Shown here: piece after piece, positions 40,610-51,250 of the stretch
How positions within the stretch are numbered: the first letter of the stretch is position 1
Layout: each line of letters starts with the position of its first letter
Source: Symbiodinium natans
Lineage: Eukaryota > Sar > Dinophyceae > Suessiales > Symbiodiniaceae
Assembly: GCA_905221605.1 (NCBI GenBank)
Contig: CAJNDS010002500.1
Coordinates: 150,001 to 212,000 of the forward strand
Length of the DNA: 62,000 bases
Direction of reading: 5' to 3'
Translations under genes and position numbers: made by a program
Notes under the pieces: generated by a model
What the model was told of the DNA's origin: nothing
What the model saw: only the letters and a program-made list of their open reading frames with translations
Database searches by the model: none

Positions 40610-40621
40610 TTGAGCCAAAAT
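40610..40621 (-). other. Possible relict spliced-leader sequence
   Basis: The minus strand reads ATTTTGGCTCAA, identical to 12 nt near the 3' end of the 22-nt dinoflagellate spliced leader; the flanking bases differ. Such relicts mark retroposed cDNAs. It sits about 190 bp upstream of the frameshifted remnant and 550 bp upstream of the intronless DUF4116 gene on the same strand. Confidence 0.4.
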
Positions 40622-40847
40622 CTCTCGTGCAAAGAACTGCAAGAAATCTTCACCTGAAGGACTCCCTTGCCTCCGTTTGCTCTCCTCTAATGCTCTGCTG
40701 CCAGTGTTCAGTGTTCGCTAAGCATGCCCCCACAATCTCCCTGAGTCCCAGGCATTCTTTTGGCCCTCTGAAACGCTGAGAACCTTGGGCTCCCAGCCAA
40801 GGCAGTCTTTAGCATCAGTGCTGATGTGGCACGGACTCCCAAACTTT

Positions 40848-40849
40848 CT

Positions 40850-40942
<93 letters not shown>

Positions 40943-40955
40943 GCGCGCGCGTGCG
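40848..40955. repeat. CA microsatellite ending in CG alternation
   Basis: About 46 CA units then GCGCGCGCGCGTGCGCGC, a Z-DNA-prone tract. ORFs through it are artefacts. Confidence 0.97.
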
Positions 40956-41194
40956 CGCACGAGACTTGTGTAGCTCCCCTGGCTGCAAGTCTCGTATCTT
41001 TCGTGGTTTGGAACTGGGCCTGCTGCTGATCTCCCCCCCCCAGCCAGGGATTGTTGGAGGTTGTTCAGCGCTTAAAAAGGCGCAAAAACCCGAATTGCGA
41101 GTTCGTCAGAAGCGTCTCAGAAACACACGAGAGGCTTTGGGGCCCGATAAGGGGGGAAGGACCAGAGGACTCACAAAGCCGAGCGCGATTGCAG

Positions 41195-41338
41195 GGGCAC
41201 ATGATGGAGAAATCACCAAGACACATGGCATGCCTCGAAAGTTTGTCAAGGACACCATTGCCTCGTGGACAGTCATGCAGGCCTCTGCCATCGTTTCGCG
41301 ATGCCCCCGCGGAGCCCCGTCAAAGCAATCCTTTTAGG
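41195..41338 (+). CDS. Candidate plus-strand exon, unrecognised
   Basis: After GATTGCAG the plus strand reads GAHDGEITKTHGMPRKFVKD and TIASWTVMQASAIVS to a TAG at 41337. Composition is coding-like; not recognised. Confidence 0.3.
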
Positions 41339-41394
41339 GCCGAGGGCCGAGGGCCAGGGCCGAGGGCCGAGGGCCGAGGGCCGAGGGCCGAGGG
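41337..41394. repeat. GGGCCGA tandem heptamer
   Basis: Eight units with one AGGGCC variant. Confidence 0.9.
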
Positions 41395-41399
41395 GTCTC

Positions 41400-41915
41400 G
41401 CAGTGAAGTTCAGGGCCCCTCAGCTACTGTCCACCACTTTGCCCACCTTCCTGGGTGCCACGCACTCGGCGAGGCTGTGAGGAAAAGGTTTGCGGCATTG
41501 ACCTCCTCACAAACGCAATGGCTTCTCATTGTCATGCTTCTATGTGCTTCGCATCCCTCGTTCCCACTAGTATCCCGCTGTTGGGTTTTCGTCGGTTACA
41601 CTGAGTTATACTGTCGATGGAAGTGTTCGGGAGCTTAAGGTCTGCCAAGCCGAAGCCGGAGCTTTGGGCACGTCCTCCATGGTGAGTGCCTGGGCTCCAC
41701 CTGGACTCGCCACCTCCCGAAGTGTTCAGGGCTCCAAAGCGCAGACAGGGGCAGATCTAGGCAGAAAGCGCAAGGAGATGGCGCTCTAAGTACGCGGCTG
41801 CCAAAGCTGCCCCGGCCAGCATGTGACGACGCGAGGGAATGGGAGTGGCCTCGACATGGCCAAGGTTCATCTATCCCTCCCTCTCTCTTCTTCTTCATCT
41901 TCTTCTTCTGCTGGG

Positions 41916-41946
<31 letters not shown>

Positions 41947-42000
41947 GATCGATCGATGGCTTCAGTAAAGAGAAAGCAAACTCGCACAGCTGCGATCTTT
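41400..42000. other. No supported gene; CT microsatellite
   Basis: CTT/CT tract at 41877-41945 followed by three GATC units. Short ORFs only. Confidence 0.5.
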
Positions 42001-42001
42001 G

Positions 42002-42211
42002 TTAAACACAGAGGCAGTTGCAAAAACAGGAAGCTGCCCCCGCCTCTTGGGCCGGATCTGTGGCTGTGGGTTTCGTGGACCCTAGCCAAGAGAAGGGGAT
42101 GGCAGCTTTGAGAGCCCAATGAGCCCGGGCTTTCTGACTCTCGGATACTGCAAGAAAAGAATCCTGCACCAAGGCAGACTTCAGACTTCTCAAGTCAAGG
42201 GCGCTGGGCAT
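42002..42211 (-). CDS. Possible exon with strong acceptor
   Basis: The minus-strand acceptor TTCTTTTCTTGCAG (about 42160) precedes SESQKARAHWALKAAIPFSW. Open from 42211 to 42002. Unrecognised. Confidence 0.25.
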   Translation of the reverse strand: MPSALDLRSLKSALVQDSFLAVSESQKARAHWALKAAIPFSWLGSTKPTATDPAQEAGAASCFCNCLCV

Positions 42212-42601
42212 CAGACCATCTTACCCCCTACATCATTCCGACACGGGGCTGACTCCAATAATTTGCAAGTGTCACTCCAAAGCAAGTCTTGCCCCAGCAA
42301 AAGTGGGAAGTGTTCTCAACTAGGGGGGGGGGCCTGTGCCTTGGACGCTTAACGTCTATTCTGCGCGTGCTCTTTGCTTTCTTGGATTGGTTCCCGAAAA
42401 CCAATTCTGAAATTGGGTTCTCGTTTGGCGCTTCAATGCGGAAGGCGTTCTATCGGATCGCTCCTTGGAGGGTCGGACGGAAATGGGGTTCGGAACATTT
42501 TGCTGGAGATGTGGGGAGGCGTGGACCATGCATGGAGGTTGACGGACGGGTTCGGCGCGGAAGGGGAGAGTGACATTCGGTTGATGGGCAGGGGATTTGG
42601 G

Positions 42602-42905
42602 GACACGTGGATGCCGCGCGCCCTCCGCGCCTTTCCGCCCTCTGCACGCTCTGCGCCCTCCGTGCCCTCCGCGCCCTCCGCGCGCTCCCGCGCCCTCCGC
42701 GCCCTCCGCGCCCTCCGCGCCCTCCGCGCCCTCCGCGCCCTCCGCGCCCTCCGCACCCTCCGCGCCCTCCGCGCCCTCCGCTACACCTTCTGCACCCTCC
42801 GCGCCCTCCGCACCCTCCGCGCCCTCCGCGCCCTCCGCGCCCTCCGCGCCCTCCGCGCCCTCCGCGCCCTCCGCGCCCTCCGCGCCCTCCGCGCGCCCCC
42901 GCCCA
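42602..42905. repeat. 9-bp minisatellite CGCCCTCCG
   Basis: About 30 copies of a GC-rich 9-mer, interrupted once by CTACACCTTCTGCAC. All six frames stay open, giving Arg-Ala-Leu, Pro-Ser-Ala and Glu-Gly-Ala shadows. Three copies of GCGTCTATTCTGCG flank it (42352, 42931, 42954). Confidence 0.97.
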
Positions 42906-42979
42906 GGACACAGTGCGCTGACAGGGTGCATTGCGTCTATTCTGCGGGTGCGTTGCGTCTATTCTGCGGGCGTTTCCTT

Positions 42980-43630
42980 TGTAAAGTATTTGTTTACAAG
43001 GCACGCACGTGCAGCATAGCCTTTAAGTGTCCATCTTACGGGGGGGGCCTACTACCAAAACGGCCTGCATAAGGAGCCTTCCAACAGAGACCCTGAACCC
43101 TAAACAACCCCCAGTGGTCCTCCACCAGCGCTCCAGGCTCCAGGAAGGAATGCCGCCTGGACAGATGAAAAGTTGCAACCGGTTGGCCTCCTTGCATCTC
43201 ATCTGGAGTGCTAAGGCGAACCACAAGCTGTGGGCCTTCTTGGGACAGGCGGCGTAGAGGAAAATACCAAGCAGGGCCTGGCGACACAAACTAATCAGAC
43301 AACTGGCGCCCACAAACGAAGCCCCAAACCCAAACCGGAGAGTTGGTCCTTACAAAGGTCCCCCCCCTTTGAGCCTCTAGTGCCAGCAAAAGAACGAAGT
43401 CTGGCATCGGTAGCTTAAAAGAGGGGGTGCCCACAGCGCTGGCGCAGTGCTGCCCTCTTGAAAACAGCGCCCTGGAAGCTTTCCGAGCATTGGCGAAGTG
43501 CAAGCCCCTAAGGTCACGTATTGAACCTCGCTCTCACCGAAGGGGGCTGCACACACAGCAAGGGCAAAATGTGTGCTGATGTCTTTTTGAGGGTGGAAGC
43601 TGCACTAGGAGGGCACAACACCACATCACG
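42980..43630. other. No supported gene
   Basis: Short ORFs on both strands around 43036-43313 look partly coding but disagree on strand and frame. Confidence 0.4.
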
Positions 43631-43633
43631 ACG

Positions 43634-43834
43634 GTGGCAAGTACTGCAGTAGTGCTGATACTTCCTCATTGTGGATCAGCTGCGGTTTGTTGTTTCGTTG
43701 GGTCCAAACACGACACAGCGACGGACGGAAAGAGCATCGATGAAGAGCTCCTTTGTTCTGTCAGTCGCTGTCGTGACTGCATGATGCTCCCGCGGCGACT
43801 ATGGCTTCGACCCTTAGCCCAAAGAATCCAATAA
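43634..43834 (+). CDS. Unassigned plus-strand ORF
   Basis: Reads GSKHDTATDGKSIDEELLCS with a Cys-rich, basic C-terminus (SRCRDCMMLPRRLW). 66 codons, no known motif. Confidence 0.25.
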   Translation: MASTAVVLILPHCGSAAVCCFVGSKHDTATDGKSIDEELLCSVSRCRDCMMLPRRLWLRPLAQRIQ

Positions 43835-44244
43835 GCAGACTTCAGTTCATTTCTCTTGTACAGCCTTTCAGGCAGGAGCTCCGTAGCTGACTGTCGACTT
43901 CAGGCTCTGAGTATTTTTGCAGCACCGCGTTCTTAAACCCAAACGGATCGAATCCCCACAGCTGCTGCCAGTCTCCTCACCATGGTGTCGACCCGGGAGT
44001 TTGCCTGACAGATGCGTGTGGGGCTTTAGAGTTCTTCAACTGAGGCCTCCTATGAGTCTCACATCTGAGGGGAGTCGCTGCTATCTGCCCTCTGTGCATC
44101 GTTTTGGGGTGGGCCCCGTAAGGAACATGGCATCCAACTCTGTGCTGCCCTGTGCTGCTCTTGAGCATTACATAGCATTCCCTACAGAACCCAGGAAGGC
44201 TGGCTGCCTGCACGTGGAAGCAGCAGATTCTGCTACTGCGCACA

Positions 44245-44559
44245 ATGGCTGGGTCGCAGAATGACTCTATGTCTACTCTATCGCCTCGAACCCTGGATGC
44301 TGCTGAAGAGCTATCGGCTCGGCCTTCTTTGACGGTTGTGATGCGTTCTAAAGCACGTAAGTTCTGCGTGGAGTGTGCACTTTCCTACTCTGGAGATGTC
44401 ATGGGCAGAGTCTCTGATGCTACAAAAGCTGCGGAACCTGAACAGGCTGAATGGTTCATGATCCAAACCAAGGGTCCTAGGAACCCCTCGGTTTCTCAAA
44501 CTCAGTTCTGTCACCAAGCTCCCAACGAGGCGTCCCCTCAACACATCTTAGCACGTTAA
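44245..44559 (+). CDS. Unassigned plus-strand ORF, 104 codons
   Basis: Starts MAGSQNDSMSTLSPRTLDAA and continues with mixed composition and balanced codon use to TAA at 44557-44559. The antisense frame is shorter and Arg-rich. It is tail-to-tail with the phosphatase gene, whose stop lies 77 bp downstream. No homolog recognised. Confidence 0.33.
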   Translation: MAGSQNDSMSTLSPRTLDAAEELSARPSLTVVMRSKARKFCVECALSYSGDVMGRVSDATKAAEPEQAEWFMIQTKGPRNPSVSQTQFCHQAPNEASPQHILAR

Positions 44560-44635
44560 CGCGGAAGACTTGCGAAATTGCAAGAGCCCTCCTCCATCAT
44601 TCATCGACGCGAATGTTTTTTCAGAATGGCTTTGT

Positions 44636-46001
44636 TTACATGTAGAGGGCAGGCGATGCAGGCGATGCAGGCGCCGTCCCAGGCAATGATCGCTCGATCG
44701 TGAAGGTGTCAATCAGGGATCCCGAGGCAGAGGCGACTAAGTCAAACTTCAGCCTGGTGGCGCTTTCGAAGCGAAGCTTGGCATAGCCAAGGGAGGCCTG
44801 GCGTGTCACGGACCAATCAGGGCATGCAAACCACTTGTCCGTAAGGCCCTCGGAGTCCCCAGCATTGCCAATCACCGCGTGCACAGTGGCCGTCGGGTTC
44901 GTGTAGCTCTTGGCCACCGTCACATTTCGCATCACCGGCCATGTGCGTTCGTAGTTGTGGAGGTGGCCGCCCAAGAAGAGGTCCACCTTGGGGCAATGCT
45001 GGGGGGGCCCCTTCTCAAACTTTCAGCGGCTTGCACGGCTTACATTGGGAGGGGGGGGGGCTTAAGGCACTTCACCCATCGACCTGGTGGGCTTGGAACA
45101 GTGGCTCCAGTTCTGTGCGGAGACGAAGGCTGTGAATGTTGCAGTCGTAGTAATCATTCGTGGAGCAGTACAGTGGCTTGTGGGCAAAGACCACGATCCA
45201 TGGCACCTTCTCCCTGTTGGCCGTAGCGGCGGCCAGGTCTGCTTTGATGAATGGCAGCTGTACGTCGAGATGGTGTTCAGTAGAGAAAGTCATGAAGTGA
45301 ACACCGCCGTAATCGAAGGAGTACCAAAGGTTTCCGTTGGAAGAAGCAACACCGGGCATTGTAAACCGCACGCTGTAGCCTGTGAAGTTGTTGAAGTGCT
45401 CGTGGTTCCCGACGCCAACCATGTAGGGTCGCTCACGTGCGATGGGCTCGATCTCTGCCATGAAGTGATCCCAAACCACTTCATCTCCGCCAGTATAAGC
45501 AATGTCACCAGCATGCAGCAGCATCGAGTAGGAGTCATCCCTGGCCAACGAAGAAATCGTGGCATTGCCGCAGCCTTCCTTGTTGCAGTTCTCTCCAAGG
45601 TCAGCCACCGCAGCAATTGTGATTGGAAAGTGGCCAACAGGAGGTGGTGTTTGGAATCCATGCCAGGACGTGCCATCACATGAATAGGACAAGCGCGTGT
45701 TCTCGGGAAGTTCATCCATCTGAACAGAATGGATTCTGCCGGCCCAGCCTTTGTTGCTGTACACCCGGGATGTGCCGGTGTAGGTAAGATTCGCCGTGCT
45801 GCCAGGATGACGGAGAGTACAAGTTGAGCGGTTGTATGACACATTGCTCAAGAATGTGACGGTGACCACGCTGGGCTTGTCACCCAAGGCCAAGTGCAGC
45901 TGCTCCGGGCCACCAAGTGGAGCGGCACATGCGCAACAGGCGCAGAGCAGTTGCAGTGTGAATGCTCTGCACAGGGCAGTCGGGGCAGTGCATCGCTCCA
46001 T
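44636..46001 (-). CDS. Secreted purple acid phosphatase, two exons
   Basis: Exon 1 (45084-46001) starts with a signal peptide (LQLLCACCACA) and carries the metal-site motifs of purple acid phosphatases: VADLGEN, GDIAY, GNHEH and VFAHKPLYCS. Exon 2 (44636-44986) continues VDLFLGGHLHNYERTWP, the GHxH motif, to TAG. The 97-bp intron (44987-45083) joins HQ to VDLFLGGH in phase with GT-AG borders. All five metal-binding blocks are present, so the enzyme should hydrolyse phosphate monoesters, probably outside the cell or in a vacuole; several N-glycosylation sites (NVS, NRS, NLT) agree. It may serve phosphate scavenging, which is inference. Length (about 423 residues) is normal for the eukaryotic family. 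The CA repeat begins about 190 bp upstream of the start. Confidence 0.9.
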
Positions 46002-46194
46002 GTCGACACCTTCCTAAGGCTCCAGCCACACTACGTCTAGGACTTTTGGAACTCGGGGTTGGTCCAACTCCCTGCATTGAGCCCGGGGCGTCATGTCTGA
46101 GAAAGACTTGGAAAAGCTGGGAGAAGATCCCCAGGCTTTTCTCCCAACCGGAGCTACAAATCGAGACGCGACGTGTGGCCATCATCATACAATA

Positions 46195-46286
46195 TCACAC
46201 ATCAATATCACACACACTTACACAGACACACAGACACACACACACACACACACACACCCACACACCCACACACCCACACACCCACA

Positions 46287-46361
<75 letters not shown>

Positions 46362-46862
46362 ACGCACACGCACACGCACACGCACACGCACACGCACACG
46401 CACACGCACACACGCACACGCACACACGCACACGCACACGCACACACACGCACACGCACACACGCACGCACACGCACACGCACACGCACACGCACACGCA
46501 CACGCACACGCACACGCACACGCACACGCACACGCACACGCACACGCACACGCACACGCACGCACACACACCCACGCACGCACGCACGCACGCACACACT
46601 TTTACACACACTTTTACACACACACTTTTACACACACTTACATACACACACTTACATACACACACTTACATACACACACTTACATACACACGCTTACACA
46701 CACTTACACACACTTACACACACTTCCATACACACGCTTACACACACTTACACACACTTACACACACACTCTTACACACACACACACACACACTTACACA
46801 CCCGCACACACACACACAGACACACACACTCTTACACACACACTCTTACCCACACACACACA

Positions 46863-46894
<32 letters not shown>

Positions 46895-47015
46895 CGAACA
46901 CATTCACACATTGAATCTCTCACACATTCACACATTGACTCTCACACACACACACACACACACTTCCACACTTCCACACATACACACTTCCACACTTATA
47001 CACCTTCTCCACTTA
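46195..47015. repeat. Very long CA/CACG/CACTTA repeat tract
   Basis: About 820 bp of CA, then CACACG (46350-46560), then CACACTTACA and CACACTT variants. Every frame is open in parts, making the His/Thr- and Cys/Val-rich ORFs meaningless. Confidence 0.97.
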
Positions 47016-47401
47016 CCGACCCACGCACAGTGCAGCGTGAACGCAGTGCACTTGTGCGATGTTTCTTCCAAAGTCAGTACTGACACAGCCTGCTCGATCA
47101 GAGCGCCATTGAAACGATGCCTCGTTTATCGAACACAAAGGCTGCATCAACTTCTCTGCAAACGCATTAAGGAGTCCCAGCTCCTGTATTGAAACAGCGG
47201 GGTATTACAGCGCAGCCCCCGACGCTGCGCAGCAGGTAAGTCATATTTGAGAGTTGGTTTTGTCGGTTTGAAACTGACAGCCTTGGCATTGCCTCGGCTC
47301 CCTCAAAACACTTCCCAAAAGACAGCAGGTCAGCTGTCGCACTTAAAATGTGGTGGGTCTTCGTGCCCTTGAAATAGATTTCTGTGGAATATCTCATCGC
47401 T

Positions 47402-47821
47402 TTACTCAGGCTGAACTGAATTAAATTCTGACAGTAGCAGGATAGAAAAAGCCATCACTGCCACAGCAGAGGCAGAGGGCTTGGATTTGGTGAGCGATGC
47501 AGGGTACCACAACACTGGCAAGACGCTGGACAGCTGCACAGATTGCCTCAACATGTTCCGAAGACTCCCAGCTCTAGCTACCGAGCAGGGCAATGCGCAC
47601 ACTTGCACGAAACTGGCACAAAGATTAATTGGTCGATGATTCCGAGCCACTTCACAAACGTGGGCCTTTAGCCGGGTTCTGGTGGCAAATGCTAGTGCCC
47701 AGACCTGCAGCATCCTCACAAGAAGGCAAAGTGCCACTGCGGAGCTCAGGCGTCGGAACTGATGCACGCGATGCACGCTGACATGCTGAAATTCCGGCCT
47801 GCTGTTCTTAACTGTTGGCAA
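47402..47821 (-). CDS. Unassigned minus-strand ORF, 139 codons
   Basis: A hydrophobic, Ser/Leu/Val-rich frame with segments such as SSAVALCLLVRMLQVWALAF. Repeat-free and fairly long, but without recognisable motif or splice borders. Confidence 0.25.
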   Translation of the reverse strand: MPTVKNSRPEFQHVSVHRVHQFRRLSSAVALCLLVRMLQVWALAFATRTRLKAHVCEVARNHRPINLCASFVQVCALPCSVARAGSLRNMLRQSVQLSSVLPVLWYPASLTKSKPSASAVAVMAFSILLLSEFNSVQPE

Positions 47822-47849
47822 GATTTCCCTGAGGTGCGTGGCTCGTGAC

Positions 47850-48500
47850 CAAGGTCAGTGGTCTCTACACCTAGAACTTGCATCAATGCTTTACAGAATG
47901 CACTTCTTACTGTGGCATTACAATACAACCCACTACGACTCATTACAACTCGCTACAACTCATGCCAGGTCCCCGCAGCTTCCGGCTAGGTCTCGGTGTC
48001 TAGGCGGTGGCAGTCTAGGCCCCAGAATTGAGTAGATGTGACATGTTACCATGCGTGCTCAACATTACGTAAAACGCGCTTTGCTTCAGTTCTCATCAGC
48101 AGGCACTTCGCAGCACAGCTTCCGCTAAGCCCCGGGGAACATTGGAGCACATGCGCAGTTGCTTTGCCTTAGAACCTACCTTGCATATCGCGCTCCAGTC
48201 CTTGGACTGCTGGCTACGTGCGGAAGTATGCGGAACAACCCCTCCAGCAACCTTCGCTGCATTTACTTGCGCCATACTTCGGATACTTCTTCTGCCTGAG
48301 AAGGCTTGCTGGACGTGGTGACAGTGTAAATGAGTGAATGGGGGAGCGGTGCAGTTCCCGACATTCAAGGTGTCTCACGGGGCTCCTGACAAGGCGGCTG
48401 CATTTTGGCTGTGTCTGCGTCTGCCTGTCAGTGTCAGTAGACTCGCGAGTTCCCATAGCAGCCTTCTAAACGCTCCGGTCTGTACTGCTCATGCTGCTCA
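47850..48500. other. No supported gene
   Basis: Short contradictory ORFs only. Confidence 0.5.
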
Positions 48501-48523
48501 CTAAGACTGATTTCTGATGACAT

Positions 48524-48859
48524 GTGGCTATGTTTAAGGAAGCGTCCCTGCACTACAATCTAAGTTTCTTTCGGAGCATACACTGCAGCATGCTGCTGCA
48601 TGGCTGCATGCCAGGGAAGTGTCAGCCCACCGGCCAAGTGGCCGACCAGCCTAGTCGCTGGCCGCTGTCACAAGGCTGCGAAAAGAATGTTGAGAATACT
48701 TGCATCAACTGCAGCGGTCTGCTCGTAAGCAACCTCTCGTGGTTGAGCTTGGTTGATGCGCCTTCCAGTTCAGGAAGTCATCAACGAAACGGAAGTCAAG
48801 GTTCTACTGACTTCATTGATATGCGAGGGGAGGGCTCGGCTGATTCGCCCAGTTTTTAA
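48524..48859 (+). CDS. Unassigned plus-strand ORF, 111 codons
   Basis: Starts MAMFKEASLHYNLSFFRSIH. A second frame from 48776 (QEVINETEVKVLLTSLICEG) behind GCCTTCCAG also looks coding, so a splice at 48775 into that frame is possible. Not recognised. Confidence 0.27.
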   Translation: MAMFKEASLHYNLSFFRSIHCSMLLHGCMPGKCQPTGQVADQPSRWPLSQGCEKNVENTCINCSGLLVSNLSWLSLVDAPSSSGSHQRNGSQGSTDFIDMRGEGSADSPSF

Positions 48860-49077
48860 TTGGTACAGGGCATCGACACCATCCCGTCCTCGCAACCGCT
48901 CGACAAAGGTACCTCACGAATTATGCACGGCTCCTCAGAACTTCGAGCTGCCGCGCTCCAGCCCAAGGCCTCTTACAAGGCTTCTCACAAGGCCTACAGC
49001 CCCACGGCGGCAGCCTGGCCTTTGTTGTGCACTGGTGTTGCCAAGTTGCTAAGGAATTTCTGGTACTTCGTACATGG

Positions 49078-49127
49078 TAGTGGTAGTCGTAGTGGTAGTG
49101 GTAGTGGTAGTGGTAGTGGTAGTAGCA
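49078..49127. repeat. GTAGTG hexamer microsatellite
   Basis: Eight units of GTAGTG/GTAGTC. Confidence 0.95.
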
Positions 49128-49213
49128 GCGACGATCCAGGATTCCATTCATCAGGCTTCCGATGGCAAAATGCACTTTGAAAACAGCAAGAGCAGAAACA
49201 AACAAGTTCCAAA

Positions 49214-49433
49214 GGAGGTGGGGGCTTAGGGGTTTAGGGGTTTATAGGGGTTTAGGGGTTTAGGGGTTTAGGAGTTTAGGGGTTTAGGGGTTTAGGGGTT
49301 TAGAGGTTTAGGGGTTTAGGGGTTTAGGGGTTTAGGGGTTTAGGGGTTTAGGGGCTTAGGGGTTTAGGGGTTAAGGGGGTGAGGGGTTTAGGGGTTTAGG
49401 GGTTTAGGGGTTTAGGGGTTTAGGGGTTTAAGG
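49214..49433. repeat. TTTAGGGG octamer array
   Basis: About 26 units of an eight-base variant (GGGGTTTA) rather than the heptamer used elsewhere, with a few single-base changes. Confidence 0.95.
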
Positions 49434-49647
49434 ATGAGTAATCCCAAGACACCGTCAGAGCGAGCTTCAGAGTGGCTGTGAATGCTCCCGCTGTGGTGGC
49501 TGCCACTGTGGTGCTCGCTGTTGGTGTTCTGGCCAAGTGCTTTCTTGACACTCCTGGGATTGCTATCGGCTTCTGATCAGACTTGACCCAAGAAACGTTG
49601 GAAACGCAACCTGCACATTGTGAACACTGGGGGACTTCTCACGAAGC

Positions 49648-49960
49648 TCAAAACAGGGCTGAGAAGCACTTTATCGCACACATCAATCCCACGTATCCAT
49701 CGAACACCGCAGGAGCAAAGCGCGCCTTCATCGCTAAGTCTCCCTTCAAGCGCCCTCTAAGAGTGCCTTTTCTGACATCCCTGTCAAGCGCCCGTGAAAA
49801 GCGCGCGGAATGTCCCCGAACTTTCTTCCCAAGTCGCCGGATGACGGTTCGCTCGACCATCGACTCCATGGTTTCGTCCTGGGTGGTGTCCTTCTCTGGC
49901 CACGGCAGCGACGGATCCGTCTTGCCTCCAGCCACAACAAATTTGCATTCTTGTTGGGAT
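49648..49960 (-). CDS. Basic-protein ORF, unrecognised
   Basis: The minus strand reads SLPWPEKDTTQDETMESMVE then an Arg/Lys-rich part (RRLGKKVRGHSARFSRAL) and a hydrophobic end with a TGA. A neighbouring minus frame (about 49980-50150) is Lys/Glu/Pro-rich and ends into it one frame apart, so a frameshifted older ORF is possible. The plus strand is also open (49583-50182), leaving the strand unsettled. Confidence 0.3.
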
Positions 49961-49976
49961 TTGCCCCTGGGGCGGG

Positions 49977-51017
49977 TTGCTCAGGAGATGGCCCAGGAAG
50001 GCTTCGGGCTTGGGAAGGTTGGGCGGCTTGGCGGCTTGGGCGGCTTGGTGTTTTTTTTGGCGTCTTCTCTTGACTCTCTGTTGCTTTTTGTGTTGCTTCC
50101 TCCTTTTTGGCAGGGATGCCTCCATACCGCAGAATCTGGTCATGCGCCACAGGATGCAGGTAAGCCGGTTCCTGGATCCTAGGCTGGTCAGAAGCTTGTT
50201 AGGCAAAACATCTGCGAGACAGCGCCTTAAGTCACAAACTCTGTCGCGGTACAGAGCAACAAGCAACATCGCCAAAGGATCCTACGCGGAGACCCTCCTG
50301 CAACTCGGAAACCCGACTGCAGATCCGAGCTTCTTGATCCCACCTGGCAGACCGGTGTCTCCCTCGGCGAAGTCGGTTCGCAAGTCCTTTCCAGCGCTCT
50401 ATGAGCATTCCAACACGCCTGGAACAAAACTAAAGACCCCAATTCCTCACAAATGCAGAGCCTGTGCTCAGAAACCTCTACCTCCATCTACGTTGCGGCT
50501 GCGTGCCTGCGTCTGGACATACAACGTATCGAGGCTGCAGGCTAGCTGTGGGGCTTGCATGATTTGGGCGGGGCATCTCGACACATGCCTGTCCACATGC
50601 GCTTAGACCATGAGGTGCCCGGAAATTTGAGCGCCTAGAGATCAGAATGAGGCAAAATCACAGCCCAGGCGTCCAGATGCAAGGAGGAAATGAAATCCTG
50701 CCACTTCTTCAGCTGGATGTCCTCCGGCGTCACTTAAATGCACAAGGGGTGTCTCACTTGCATGGAAGGATTCTTTCGATCTGTTTTGGGTTGCTGGGCC
50801 GCTTCTGGCCCACTTCCCTTCGCTTCCAAACTTTTTGGAGCTTGTCAAGCGGGATCTTGAGGACTTATGTCGGGGGTCAACCACCTCCAAACTCTTGGCC
50901 GCTGGGCTCCGCTGGGCTCCGCGAAGCTCCGCTAAGCTCCGCAAAGCCTGCTGGGTTCCTACTTTGTCATCCGGGAGATTGAAATGCGCAAGGGACCTAG
51001 CGCTTAGAAAGGTTTGA
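49977..51017 (+). pseudogene. Plus-strand ORF chain in one frame with a stop cluster
   Basis: One reading frame is open at 49977-50606 (part SRFLDPRLVRSLLGKTSARQ and a Cys-containing end) and again, after stops at 50604-50693, at 50694-51017 (FDLFWVAGPLLAHFPSLPNF, LVKRDLEDLC). The shared frame and coding-like make-up suggest a decayed gene or retroelement gene. No motif recognised. Confidence 0.3.
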
Positions 51018-51250
51018 AGGACCTGAAGAGAGTACCCCTTCTCAGGGATCGCCTGAAACCCTCTTGGGAACCCTCTGCGAGGGACGCCAAGTATCTTTTA
51101 CAGGCGAAGTTGTGCGTGCCCTGGGACGGAAAAATTGTTTCACGTGCGAAAACGCTCGAGTTGCTGTCGCCAAAGAAAAGAGTACAAGCACGAGAAGAAT
51201 ACTTAGAAAGACATCTGCAGATAGAGGAGTGGTACCCATTCGAGGTTTAG
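51008..51250 (+). CDS. ORF continuing the chain in another frame
   Basis: Open frame LKDLKRVPLLRDRLKPSWEP to ERHLQIEEWYPFEV before TAG at 51248-51250. Highly protein-like with charged helices. It starts where the previous frame ends, consistent with one frameshift in a formerly continuous gene. Confidence 0.38.
   Translation, partial: KGLKDLKRVPLLRDRLKPSWEPSARDAKYLLQAKLCVPWDGKIVSRAKTLELLSPKKRVQAREEYLERHLQIEEWYPFEV

Noticed and set aside
42356-43072. ORFs of 140-230 codons on both strands (Arg-Ala-Leu, Pro-Ser-Ala, Glu-Gly-Ala)
   Set aside because: Produced by the 9-bp repeat; only 42374-42600 on the plus strand has mixed composition, too little to support a gene.
46093-47192. Long His/Thr- and Cys/Val-rich ORFs on both strands
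   Set aside because: They are translations of the CA/CACG tract, which has no stops in several frames.
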